Below, piece after piece: positions 48,942-57,283 of a stretch of 64,000 nucleotides of DNA. A program made the position numbers and the translations under genes. Position 1 is the first letter of the stretch. Each line of letters opens with the position of its first letter. The notes under the pieces were generated by a model. The model saw only the letters and a list, made by a program, of their open reading frames with translations, did no database searches and was not told the origin of the DNA. The stretch lies in contig CAVPQU010000023.1 of NCBI GenBank assembly GCA_963707665.1, forward strand, positions 1 to 64,000, written 5' to 3'. The DNA comes from DATJCV01 sp963707665 (lineage in GTDB: Bacteria; Pseudomonadota; Gammaproteobacteria; Burkholderiales; Burkholderiaceae_D).

Positions 48942-49439
48942 ATGAAAGCTTTTGCGATCGACGCCTTTGATTTTTGTCGACTCAAGGAGCATGCACAGGG
49001 CGAGGTCGCAATCGCCGAACTGGGTCGCCTGGCGCCGGAAGGGGTTGACGCTTCCGGAGTACTGCAGTGGTCGTTGCAGGGCGATGCGGACCAATTCGGG
49101 CATGCCCGGCTGAGCTTGTCGGTTACGGGAACGATGCAATTGATGTGTCAGCGCTGTTTGACGCCATTTGCACACCGTATCGCAACCCAGTCTGTTCTGA
49201 TTCTGGCGCCGGATGAAGGCGCTGCGGATAGCATCGAGGCATTGGTGCTGGACGATGCGGTTGATGTCATCGTCGTAGCAAAGCAGCTGGACGTCATGCT
49301 GCTGGTTGAAGATGACGCGCTGCTGGCGCTGCCGTTTGCGCCCAAGCATGAAAATTGTCCAGATCAGGAAGCCGTAGAGCGATTGCAAGGCGCAAAAAAG
49401 CCATCGCCGTTTGCCGCGCTGAAGGACTTGAAGCAGTAG
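48942..49439 (+). CDS. yceD: YceD family protein (DUF177)
   Basis: A 165-residue DUF177/YceD protein. It has the conserved CQRCLTPF metal-binding-like motif near residue 70 and acidic C-terminal segments (VEDDALLALPFAPKHE). In E. coli and plants YceD homologues influence 23S rRNA accumulation. It directly precedes rpmF, the L32 gene, as in most bacteria. Confidence 0.92.
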   Translation: MKAFAIDAFDFCRLKEHAQGEVAIAELGRLAPEGVDASGVLQWSLQGDADQFGHARLSLSVTGTMQLMCQRCLTPFAHRIATQSVLILAPDEGAADSIEALVLDDAVDVIVVAKQLDVMLLVEDDALLALPFAPKHENCPDQEAVERLQGAKKPSPFAALKDLKQ

Positions 49440-49555
49440 GTGGAAATACTGGCGGTGCAGGTCGAATAAAGAGCTGCAGCAAGGATATTCGGGACGGCCT
49501 CCAGGCGCTGAATCCGATATGTTAAAATTTACAAACTTATGGTTTAGGAGTTGTC

Positions 49556-49738
49556 ATGGCAGTCCAGCAAAACAAGAAGTCCCCCTCCAAGCGCGGCATG
49601 CATCGTTCGCATGATTTTTTGAGCTCGCCTCCATTGGCCGTCGAGCCGACTACCGGTGAAACGCACATGCGTCATCACATCAGCCCGAACGGGTTCTATC
49701 GTGGACGCAAGGTATTGAAGACCAAGAACGACGAATAA
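49556..49738 (+). CDS. rpmF: 50S ribosomal protein L32
   Basis: A 60-residue L32 (MAVQQNKKSPSKRGMHRSHD, ending NGFYRGRKVLKTKNDE). It lacks the CxxC zinc pairs found in some bacteria, as is usual for betaproteobacteria. GGAG ribosome site. A clear terminator follows, yet plsX continues the usual rpmF-plsX-fab order. Confidence 0.97.
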   Translation: MAVQQNKKSPSKRGMHRSHDFLSSPPLAVEPTTGETHMRHHISPNGFYRGRKVLKTKNDE

Positions 49739-49765
49739 TCTGAAATTGCAGTTTCCTGCAAAATG

Positions 49766-49798
49766 CGGCGCTGAGGGATTTTATCCGGCGCCGTTTTT
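49766..49798 (+). terminator. Intrinsic terminator between rpmF and plsX
   Basis: CGGCGC (49766-49771) pairs with GCGCCG (49788-49793), followed by five T's, with an inner GGAT/ATCC stem. Its position suggests rpmF can be expressed more strongly than the fab genes through partial read-through. Confidence 0.7.
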
Positions 49799-49884
49799 AT
49801 ATCTCGAAACATGCTGCCCTGTCATTTTGAGTCGCGCCGAATCTGGCCCATAATGCGGTCTGGAGCGTGGTTCAGAACCAACAC

Positions 49885-50973
49885 ATGACAACAAAAATTT
49901 CTATCGACTGCATGGGTGGCGATCATGGCCCATCGGTTACCGTTCCTGCGGCAATTTCCTTCGTCAATCGTGAGCCGGATTCCGAGCTGATTCTGGTCGG
50001 CCTGGAAGACGCCATTCACGCTCAACTCAAAAAACACAAGGCCTTCGATCATCCTCGCCTGTCTGTAGTCGCGGCATCCGAAGTGGTGGCGATGGACGAT
50101 CCGCTGGAGATTGCACTACGCCGCAAGAAGGATTCTTCGATGCGGGTGGCGATCAATCTGGTGAAGGAAAACAAGGCGCAAGCATGCGTCTCTGCCGGCA
50201 ATACCGGCGCATTGATGGCCGTCTCGCGTTATGTGCTGAAGACCATTCCAGGCGTTGACCGCCCGGCGATTTGCGCGCTGATTCCCAACCAGAAAGGCCG
50301 CCCCACCTACATGCTCGATCTGGGCGCCAACGTCGATTGCGAACCGCAGCACTTGCATCAGTTTGCCTTGATGGGTTCGATTCTGGTTGCGGCTGTCGAG
50401 GGTATCCCGAGTCCGACCGTTGGTTTGCTGAATATCGGCGAGGAAGACATCAAGGGCAATGATGTCGTCAAGCAGACTGCCGCATTGTTGCGTGCGGATC
50501 ACGAACAAGGGGCGCTGAATTTTTACGGTAACGTCGAAGGCAATGATATTTTCATGGGGACGACCGATCTGGTAGTCTGCGATGGTTTTGTCGGCAACGT
50601 GGTGCTGAAGGCATCGGAAGGTCTTGGACGTTTCGTGAAAAGCGCCCTGACGACTGAATTCAAAAGCAATCCACTGAATATGCTCGGCGCATTGCTTGCA
50701 CGTGGCGCCATCAATTCGTTCAGCCACCGCCTGAATCCGTCCCGTTACAATGGCGCCAGTCTGCTTGGCCTGCGTGGTCTGGTCTTCAAGAGCCATGGCG
50801 GCGCCGATGTCTACGCTTATGAATGGGCCATCAAGCGCGCCTTCGATGCCGCCACACATGGCGTCCTGGCGCGCGTTGCCACCACCATTGCCGAATTGAT
50901 GCCACAAGGGCAAAGTACTCCTGCAGCGAAGGACACCACCATGACTGAATCGATTCAAGAGAAAAGCGCATGA
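49885..50973 (+). CDS. plsX: Phosphate acyltransferase PlsX
   Basis: A 362-residue enzyme converting acyl-ACP to acyl-phosphate for phospholipid synthesis. It has the N-terminal ISIDCMGGDHGPSVTVPAA, VSAGNTGALMA, DLGANVDCEPQHL, GLLNIGEEDIKGND and VCDGFVGNVVLKASEG in order. ATG 49885 is preferred; GTG 49867 upstream is possible. The stop overlaps fabH by four bases. The tail after about residue 340 is longer than usual and hydrophilic. Confidence 0.95.
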   Translation: MTTKISIDCMGGDHGPSVTVPAAISFVNREPDSELILVGLEDAIHAQLKKHKAFDHPRLSVVAASEVVAMDDPLEIALRRKKDSSMRVAINLVKENKAQACVSAGNTGALMAVSRYVLKTIPGVDRPAICALIPNQKGRPTYMLDLGANVDCEPQHLHQFALMGSILVAAVEGIPSPTVGLLNIGEEDIKGNDVVKQTAALLRADHEQGALNFYGNVEGNDIFMGTTDLVVCDGFVGNVVLKASEGLGRFVKSALTTEFKSNPLNMLGALLARGAINSFSHRLNPSRYNGASLLGLRGLVFKSHGGADVYAYEWAIKRAFDAATHGVLARVATTIAELMPQGQSTPAAKDTTMTESIQEKSA

Positions 50974-51956
50974 CTCTCTACAGCAAGATCATCGGTACCG
51001 GTAGTTATTTGCCGCCGCGGCGGGTGACCAACCACGACTTGGCGGCGCAACTCGCCGAAGCAGGCGTGGAAACGTCGGATGAATGGATTTTTACGCGCAG
51101 CGGAATTTCAGCGCGTCATTACGCGGAACCCGACATGCAATCCAGCGACTTGGCGGTGTTTGCGGCGCAGCGAGCACTGGAAATGGCGGCGCTGGAGCCG
51201 AATCAAATCGATCTGATCATCGTGGCTACCTCCACCCCGGATTTTTTTGGCGGCTTTCCGAGCACGGCGTGCGTTGTCCAACGCAAGCTGGGAATCGTCA
51301 ATCATTGTGCGGCGGTTGACGTGCAGGCGGTATGCAGCGGTTTCGTCTACGCGCTATCGATGGCCGATAGTTTCATCAAGACCGGAGCGCACAAGAATGT
51401 TCTGGTCATTGGCTCGGAAGTTTTTTCCAGGATACTGAATTTCGAGGATCGCGGCACCTGCGTGCTGTTTGGCGACGGCTCGGGCGCGGTCGTGATGAGC
51501 GCCTCCGCGACGCCAGGGGTGCTGGCCACGAAACTGCATGCCGATGGTCGCTATAGCGATATCCTGTGCGTTCCTGGCAGCGTACGTGCCGGCGCTGTGG
51601 AGGGCAGTGCATTCTTGCATATGGACGGCCCGGCGGTGTTCAAGCTGGCGGTATCCGTACTCGAAAAAGTTGCGATGGAAGCGCTGCATATGGCACATAT
51701 GGAGGCGGAGCAGTTGGACTGGCTGATTCCGCACCAGGCGAATATACGGATCATGCAAAGCACCACCAAAAAACTTGGTTTGCCACTGGAAAAAATGATC
51801 GTGACGGTTGATCAGCATGGCAACACATCGGCTGCCTCGATTCCGCTGGCGCTGGATACTGCCGTACGGGATGGACGCATCAAGCCGGGCCACAACGTGA
51901 TGATGGAAGGTGTCGGCGGAGGTTTCACCTGGGGCGCCACGATCGCGCAAATGTAA
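50970..51956 (+). CDS. fabH: 3-oxoacyl-ACP synthase III FabH
   Basis: A 328-residue FabH that starts fatty-acid chains by condensing acetyl-CoA with malonyl-ACP. The triad is visible: C122 in VQAVCSGFVYAL, histidine in WLIPHQANIRI and asparagine in DQHGNTSAASI. GFPSTACVVQRKLG and the C-terminal EGVGGGFTWGA are typical. Translationally coupled to plsX. Confidence 0.96.
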   Translation: MTLYSKIIGTGSYLPPRRVTNHDLAAQLAEAGVETSDEWIFTRSGISARHYAEPDMQSSDLAVFAAQRALEMAALEPNQIDLIIVATSTPDFFGGFPSTACVVQRKLGIVNHCAAVDVQAVCSGFVYALSMADSFIKTGAHKNVLVIGSEVFSRILNFEDRGTCVLFGDGSGAVVMSASATPGVLATKLHADGRYSDILCVPGSVRAGAVEGSAFLHMDGPAVFKLAVSVLEKVAMEALHMAHMEAEQLDWLIPHQANIRIMQSTTKKLGLPLEKMIVTVDQHGNTSAASIPLALDTAVRDGRIKPGHNVMMEGVGGGFTWGATIAQM

Positions 51957-51976
51957 ATTTTTTTATTGGTAAGAGA

Positions 51977-52910
51977 ATGGCAGAATTGGCTTTTGTTTTC
52001 CCCGGTCAGGGTTCACAGGCGATCGGCATGCTGAACGGTTTTGCCGACAACGCCGTGGTGCAGAACACCGTGGCCGAGGCGTCCGAACTTTTGGGTTTCG
52101 ATCTTGGCAGACTGATCGCCGAGGGTCCGAAGGAAGAATTGGACCTTACCACCAATACCCAACCCATCATGCTGACAGCCGCCGTCGCCTGTTTTCGGGC
52201 TTGGATCGCACAAGGCGGTAAAGCACCGGTGATGGTTGCAGGCCATAGTTTGGGCGAATATTCGGCGCTGGTGGCGGCGGGCGTCATTCCATTCAAGGAC
52301 GCGATTCCGCTGGTTCGATTTCGAGCCCAGGTTATGCAGGAGGCGGTGCCAGTCGGGCAGGGTGGCATGGCTGCGATTCTCGGGCTTTCGGACGAGGATG
52401 TGCGTGCAGTATGCTTGGAAGCGGCCCAGGGCGAGGTGGTAGAGCCAGTCAATTTCAATGCGCCGGCACAGGTCGTTATCGCCGGGCATCAAGCAGCGGT
52501 GGCGCGCGCCTGTGAGGTTGCCAAGGCCAAGGGCGCAAAACGGGCGTTGGTATTGCCGGTGTCGGCGCCATTTCACTCATCGCTGCTGAAGCCGGCATCG
52601 GATCGCCTGCGTGATTACATGGCGCCGCTGGAATTTGCCGCGCCACTGATCCCTCTGATTAACAACGTCGATGTTGCCATCGAGCAGGATGCGGGCCGTA
52701 TCAAGGATGCGCTGACGCGCCAGGCTGCCCGCCCGGTACGCTGGGTGGAAACCATCCAGAAAATCGCTGCGCAAGGAGTGCAGCATATAGTCGAGTGTGG
52801 TCCTGGAAAAGTTCTGCATGGGACTGACCAAGAGGATCAATGGGGATTTAATCAGCGACGCGATCATCGATCAGGCGTCGCTCGACAAGATACTGGAGCA
52901 ATCGCGGTGA
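51977..52910 (+). CDS. fabD: Malonyl-CoA:ACP transacylase FabD, with a 3' frameshift
   Basis: FabD loads malonyl groups on ACP. MAELAFVFPGQGSQAIGML, the nucleophile serine in GHSLGEYSALVA, the FRAQVMQEAVP arginine and the PVSAPFHSSLL histidine are all intact. In frame, the ORF loses homology after CGPGKVL near 52817 and runs on through fabG to 53668. Removing one base at about 52817 gives MGLTKRINGDLISDAIIDQA and SLDKILEQSR, with TGA at 52908-52910, the normal FabD end and length (about 310 residues). The gene is essential in bacteria using this pathway, so an error in the sequence is the simplest explanation. An indel tolerated through a FabD-FabG fusion is the alternative. Confidence 0.9.
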
Positions 52911-52912
52911 AT

Positions 52913-53668
52913 ATGGGGACTTCAAATCTGGATGGCGAAGTTGCGCTGGTCACCGGTGCGTCGCGCGGCATTGGGCGGGCCGTGGCCCAGGAACTGGCGC
53001 GCCAGGGCGCAAAGGTAATTGGCAGCGCCACATCCGAGGCCGGCGCTGCCGCGATTTCTGAATACTTGCAGGCGATCGGGCCAGAGTGCGGCCATGGCAT
53101 CGTGCTGAATGTGAATGATGCCGCTCAGTGCAGCGCCGCAGTCGAAGCCGTACAAAAGGAATTCGACGCATTGACAATCCTGGTCAACAATGCGGGCATC
53201 ACGCAGGACCAGTTGGCCATGCGGATGAAAGATGAAGAGTGGGACGCTGTGATTGCGACCAACCTGACCGCGGTAGCGCGCCTGTCGCGGGCGGTCTTGC
53301 GCGGAATGATGAAGGCCAAGCATGGGCGTATCATCAATATCACATCGGTAGTCGGATCGGCCGGCAATCCGGGTCAAATGAATTACGCCGCTGCGAAAGC
53401 CGGGGTGGCAGGAATGAGCCGGGCCTTGGCGCGTGAAATTGGCAGCCGCAATATCACCGTCAACTGCGTGGCGCCAGGATTTATCGACACCGATATGACA
53501 AAGGTCTTGAGCGAGGGGCAAACCACCGCCATATTGCAGCAGATTCCCCTTGGCCGACTCGGCATGCCGGAAGAAATCGCGGCCGCGGTAACTTTCCTCG
53601 CCTCCAGGCAGGCGGCTTATATTACCGGCACAACACTGCACGTCAACGGCGGCATGTATATGGGCTAG
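52913..53668 (+). CDS. fabG: 3-oxoacyl-ACP reductase FabG
   Basis: A 251-residue short-chain dehydrogenase that reduces 3-oxoacyl-ACP with NADPH. It has the nucleotide motif VTGASRGIGRAVAQ, NNAGITQDQLAMRM, catalytic serine in ITSVVGSAGN, and YAAAKAG with tyrosine and lysine. The C-terminal VNGGMYMG is typical. Start ATG 52913 (MGTSNLDGEVALVTG) is two bases after the corrected fabD stop. In the raw sequence its frame is open through from fabD because of the fabD indel. Confidence 0.95.
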   Translation: MGTSNLDGEVALVTGASRGIGRAVAQELARQGAKVIGSATSEAGAAAISEYLQAIGPECGHGIVLNVNDAAQCSAAVEAVQKEFDALTILVNNAGITQDQLAMRMKDEEWDAVIATNLTAVARLSRAVLRGMMKAKHGRIINITSVVGSAGNPGQMNYAAAKAGVAGMSRALAREIGSRNITVNCVAPGFIDTDMTKVLSEGQTTAILQQIPLGRLGMPEEIAAAVTFLASRQAAYITGTTLHVNGGMYMG

Positions 53669-53809
53669 TTAAAAATTAGGCGATTTTGAATCACATTTGG
53701 CCAACGTTAAAAGCAGAAGCTAAAAGTGAATTTTGATTGCGCAAACCTGATAAAATGCGCGCACTTTCTGTAACCCACAATTCTGTAACCCACAATCTGG
53801 AGGCATAAC

Positions 53810-54049
53810 ATGTCAGACATCGAACAACGCGTTAAGAAAATCGTCGCCGAGCAGCTTGGCGTCGCCGAAGCCGATATCAAAATCGAATCATCCTTCGTTG
53901 ACGATCTTGGCGCCGATTCGCTCGATACCGTCGAGCTCGTGATGGCGCTCGAAGATGAGTTCGAAATGGAGATCCCTGACGAGCAAGCCGAAAAAATCAC
54001 GACCGTGCAGCAGGCGATCGAATACGCGAAAGCGCATGTCAAGGCTTGA
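53810..54049 (+). CDS. acpP: Acyl carrier protein
   Basis: A 79-residue ACP. The phosphopantetheine serine is S37 in DDLGADSLDTVELVMALEDEF, with the usual strongly acidic helix II. TTG-free start ATG 53810 with GGAGG upstream. It lies between fabG and fabF as in E. coli. An AT-rich promoter-like region (TGATAAAAT near 53747) suggests additional independent expression. Confidence 0.97.
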   Translation: MSDIEQRVKKIVAEQLGVAEADIKIESSFVDDLGADSLDTVELVMALEDEFEMEIPDEQAEKITTVQQAIEYAKAHVKA

Positions 54050-54079
54050 TCAAGTTCGATTGATTTTGGGAGAAGCTGT

Positions 54080-55327
54080 TTGAGCCGTACACACGAACGC
54101 CGTGTCGTGATTACCGGGTTAGGTTGCGTTTCTCCGGTCGGCAATACCGTTGCCGAAGCGTGGGACGCGGTCGTCGCCGGCAAGTCTGGAATTGCGACCA
54201 TCACAAAATTTGATGCCACGCCTTTTTCGACCCGCTTTGCAGGCGAAGTCAAAAATTTCAATATTGAAGAATATATCCCGGGCAAGGAAGCCCGCCATAT
54301 GGACGCCTTCATCCACTATGGCATGGCGGCCGGGATTCAGGCAATTCAAGACAGCGGCCTGGCGGTTACCGAAGACAATGCCGACCGTATTGGCGTTCTG
54401 ATCGGCTCCGGGATTGGCGGCTTGCCGCTGATCGAAGCCACCCACGCCGAATTAAGCAGCCGTGGGCCACGCCGGATCAGTCCGTTTTTTGTGCCGGCCT
54501 CGATCATCAACATGATTTCGGGAAATTTGTCGATCAAGTATGGACTGCGCGGCCCAAATCTGGCGATTGTGACAGCCTGCACAACTGGCCTCCACTGCAT
54601 CGGCATGGCAGCGCGCATGATTGAATACGGCGATGCCGATATCATGGTTGCCGGCGGTGCCGAATCCACTATTTCACCTTTGGGGCTAGGCGGCTTTGCT
54701 TCGGCGCGGGCATTGTCCGCGCGCAATGATGACCCAGCGACTGCTTCACGGCCGTGGGACCGGGACCGGGACGGTTTTGTCCTGGGCGAGGGGGCTGGAG
54801 TCATGGTTCTGGAAGAGTACGAATCGGCCAAGGCGCGCGGGGCGACAATTTACGCAGAAGTGCTTGGGTTTGGCATGAGTGCCGATGCCTATCACATGAC
54901 CGCACCGCTGGAAAGCGGGGATGGTGCTTGCCGTTCAATGCTTAACGCAATGAAAAACGCAGGGGTCAATGCCGAACAGGTCGATTACGTGAATGCCCAC
55001 GGCACCTCCACGCCGCTGGGAGATTTTGCTGAAACCGTTGCGATCAAGCGTGCCTTGAACGATCATGCGAAAAACATCGTGGTGAATTCCACCAAATCCA
55101 TGACCGGCCACTTGTTGGGCGGCGCTGGCGGCCTTGAATCTGTATTTACCGTGTTGGCGGTGCATAATCAACTGTCGCCGCCTACCATTAACATCTTCAA
55201 TCAGGACCCGGCATGCGATCTTGATTACTGTGCCAATACTGCGCGGGAGATGCCAATTAATATTGCTGTAAAAAACTCTTTTGGTTTTGGCGGGACCAAT
55301 GGCACTTTGGTTTTTGGCAAGGTGTAG
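54080..55327 (+). CDS. fabF: 3-oxoacyl-ACP synthase II FabF
   Basis: A 415-residue condensing enzyme that elongates acyl chains. The catalytic residues are visible: cysteine in VTACTTGLHCIGMAA, histidines in NAHGTSTPLGD and KSMTGHLLGGAGG. The predicted start is a TTG at 54080 with GGGAGAAG upstream; no ATG lies near, and RRVVITGLGCVSPVG begins nine residues later as in relatives. It ends the plsX-fabHDG-acpP-fabF cluster. Confidence 0.95.
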   Translation: MSRTHERRVVITGLGCVSPVGNTVAEAWDAVVAGKSGIATITKFDATPFSTRFAGEVKNFNIEEYIPGKEARHMDAFIHYGMAAGIQAIQDSGLAVTEDNADRIGVLIGSGIGGLPLIEATHAELSSRGPRRISPFFVPASIINMISGNLSIKYGLRGPNLAIVTACTTGLHCIGMAARMIEYGDADIMVAGGAESTISPLGLGGFASARALSARNDDPATASRPWDRDRDGFVLGEGAGVMVLEEYESAKARGATIYAEVLGFGMSADAYHMTAPLESGDGACRSMLNAMKNAGVNAEQVDYVNAHGTSTPLGDFAETVAIKRALNDHAKNIVVNSTKSMTGHLLGGAGGLESVFTVLAVHNQLSPPTINIFNQDPACDLDYCANTAREMPINIAVKNSFGFGGTNGTLVFGKV

Positions 55328-55379
55328 CTGACAACACGAGTTCGCCGGCCCTCGGCATTTCGCCTGGACATATTAGCCG

Positions 55380-55880
55380 ATGTCGATCGCGATTTACGCT
55401 GTGATAAAACCGTCGCCGACGCTGCATGTGCTGATCTGCAGCATGTGTTTGGGAATATTGAGCATCGCAGCGGTAGTTGCCTTGGGCGTGGTTGGCCAGT
55501 TACTACCACCTGCTTCCCGAATTCTGATCGCTGTTTGCTGCGTTTTTATTGCTTTTTCTGTTTTTTATCAGCGCCTCCGCAGCAGATCAGAGTTTCATAT
55601 CCATATATCCGGATCAGGGCAGATCCGGCTGGCCGAGTGCAAACCCGCAGGCCCCGGCAGGACCAACAAAAGCTCTGTTCTTGCAAAAATGGACATGGAG
55701 GCCAGATTGATGCCTGCAACCACCATTTGGTCGTGGCTATTGCTGTTGCGCCTGCAGTTGGATGACCGAAGTGTGGTTGTCGTGCCAATTTTGCCGGACT
55801 GCGTACCGTCGAATACCTTTCGCGCACTGTCAGTGGCGTGTCGATGGTTGGCAGCACATGATCATTCCATGAAATATTAG
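55380..55880 (+). CDS. Small membrane protein, possibly YgfX/CptA-like
   Basis: A 166-residue protein with two N-terminal membrane helices (LHVLICSMCLGILSIAAVVAL and ILIAVCCVFIAFSVFYQRL) and a soluble C-terminal part ending in RALSVACRWLAAH. The build and its position before rpoE resemble YgfX-like proteins in Burkholderiales. In E. coli, YgfX (CptA) interferes with cytoskeleton assembly. The assignment rests on topology and context only. Confidence 0.6.
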   Translation: MSIAIYAVIKPSPTLHVLICSMCLGILSIAAVVALGVVGQLLPPASRILIAVCCVFIAFSVFYQRLRSRSEFHIHISGSGQIRLAECKPAGPGRTNKSSVLAKMDMEARLMPATTIWSWLLLLRLQLDDRSVVVVPILPDCVPSNTFRALSVACRWLAAHDHSMKY

Positions 55881-55909
55881 CCAGAAATGCAAATTTCTTC
55901 CTTTCCCGC

Positions 55910-55937
55910 GAACTTATTGTGTTTCACTCAGTCAATG
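55910..55937 (+). promoter_or_regulatory. Sigma-E-type promoter upstream of rpoE
   Basis: GAACTT (55910-55915), 16 bases, then TCAATG (55932-55937). This matches the GAACTT / TCnnA pattern of extracytoplasmic sigma-E promoters and lies 43 bases before the rpoE start, consistent with autoregulation as known for rpoE operons. Confidence 0.65.
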
Positions 55938-55979
55938 TTTCGAGTCGCGCGAGCGTTGCAATAAAACAAGGAATAGCGA

Positions 55980-56582
55980 TTGGCGACAGAACGCGATATT
56001 GATCAACTGCTTGTCGAGCGCGTTCAGCGTGGTGATAAAAAAGCGTTCGAGCTGTTGGTGATCAAGTACCAACGAAAATTGATGCGGCTGGTGTCGCGGT
56101 TGATTCGCGACCAGGCGGAGGCGGAAGATGTCGTGCAGGAATCCTTTATCAAGGCCTATCGGGCTTTGCCACAGTTTCGTGGGGATTCCGCGTTTTATAC
56201 CTGGCTGTACAGGATCGGCATTAATACCGCAAAAAATTACCTGGTAACCCAGGCGCGCAGAGCCCCGACCTCGACTGAAGCGGATGCTGAGGAAGCAGAA
56301 ACTTTTGATGACGGCGAGCACCTAAGGGATATCAATACGCCAGAGTCAATGTTAGCGACCAAGCAGATTGCTCAAACTGTCAATCTCGCGATGGATGCGC
56401 TTCCTGACGAATTGCGCATGGCGATTACCTTGCGTGAAATCGAAGGTTTGAGCTATGACGAAATCGCCGAAGCAATGAGGTGTCCGATCGGAACGGTGCG
56501 AAGTCGCATTTTCCGGGCACGGGAAGCTATCGCGGAGAAATTGAGACCGTTGCTGGATACGGCGCTCGACAAGCGCTGGTAA
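55980..56582 (+). CDS. rpoE: RNA polymerase sigma-E factor
   Basis: A 200-residue ECF sigma factor directing the envelope-stress response. Region 2 is DKKAFELLVIKYQRKLMRLV with QAEAEDVVQESFIKAYRALP, and region 4 is LPDELRMAITLREIEGLSYD followed by EIAEAMRCPIGTVRSRIFRA. The start is a TTG at 55980 with AAGGAA upstream; no better ATG exists. It heads the operon rpoE-rseA-rseB-mucD. Confidence 0.95.
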   Translation: MATERDIDQLLVERVQRGDKKAFELLVIKYQRKLMRLVSRLIRDQAEAEDVVQESFIKAYRALPQFRGDSAFYTWLYRIGINTAKNYLVTQARRAPTSTEADAEEAETFDDGEHLRDINTPESMLATKQIAQTVNLAMDALPDELRMAITLREIEGLSYDEIAEAMRCPIGTVRSRIFRAREAIAEKLRPLLDTALDKRW

Positions 56583-56633
56583 CGGACGCAGCGGGTTTGA
56601 AAACAGGGGCTGGGTTGCTTACGAGGTTAAGGT

Positions 56634-57278
56634 ATGAATACGAATTTGACTCGGGAAGAGATTTCCGCGCTGGTTGACGGCGAGCTTGATGAATCGCGGA
56701 TCGAAGCGGTGCTGGCGCTGTTGCATAAGGACGAAGGGCGGACTGCGTGGGAGGCTTACCATCAGGCAGGCGATGCGTTGCGGTCGGACGAGATCGCATT
56801 GAGCATGAGTGGCGATTTTTCCAAGCGCCTGTTTGACCGCCTCGACGCCGAGCCGACAATCATTGCGCCGGTGTCACCAGCCCGCGTAGCCGCCAGCGCA
56901 CAGCAGCCACAGAGTGCAACTACAGTACTCGCTTCACGGTCTCCATTGAGGCGGCTTGCCTTGCCGGGCATGGTGGCGGCCGCTGCCGTTGCCACCGTGG
57001 CATTTATAACGACGCCTCACCTGATGGTTGCAGACAGCACTCCCGGCATCCAACAGACGGTGCCGGCGACCACGCAGCCAGCCTTGACCAATGCGGCGTT
57101 GCACTCTGCTGCGACCACCACGCCAACCGTGGCTGTCCAGACAGCGACCGACGAAGTCATGTTGCGTGATCCACGCATCGATGATTATCTGTTCGCCCAT
57201 CAGCGTTTTTCTTCTTCCGTGTACAGTACCGCGCAGTTTGCTCGCTCCGCTACGTTCGCGTCCAGTTCAGGTAAATAA
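56634..57278 (+). CDS. rseA: Anti-sigma-E factor RseA
   Basis: A 214-residue single-pass membrane protein holding sigma-E inactive. The cytosolic anti-sigma domain starts LTREEISALVDGELDESRIE and contains AWEAYHQAGDALRSDE. One membrane helix (ALPGMVAAAAVATVAFITT, residues about 105-123) precedes a Thr/Pro/Ala-rich periplasmic part ending in RDPRIDDYLFAHQRFSSSV. That tail motif is typical of betaproteobacterial MucA/RseA proteins. Confidence 0.92.
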   Translation: MNTNLTREEISALVDGELDESRIEAVLALLHKDEGRTAWEAYHQAGDALRSDEIALSMSGDFSKRLFDRLDAEPTIIAPVSPARVAASAQQPQSATTVLASRSPLRRLALPGMVAAAAVATVAFITTPHLMVADSTPGIQQTVPATTQPALTNAALHSAATTTPTVAVQTATDEVMLRDPRIDDYLFAHQRFSSSVYSTAQFARSATFASSSGK

Positions 57279-57283
57279 TCGAT

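Noticed and set aside
51977..53668. A true FabD-FabG fusion enzyme
   Set aside because: The normal FabD C-terminus and stop are present one base out of frame, so a single indel explains the join.
54040..54056. Terminator between acpP and fabF (CTTGATCAAG palindrome)
   Set aside because: Only a five-base-pair stem with no loop room and no T-run; unlikely to stop transcription.
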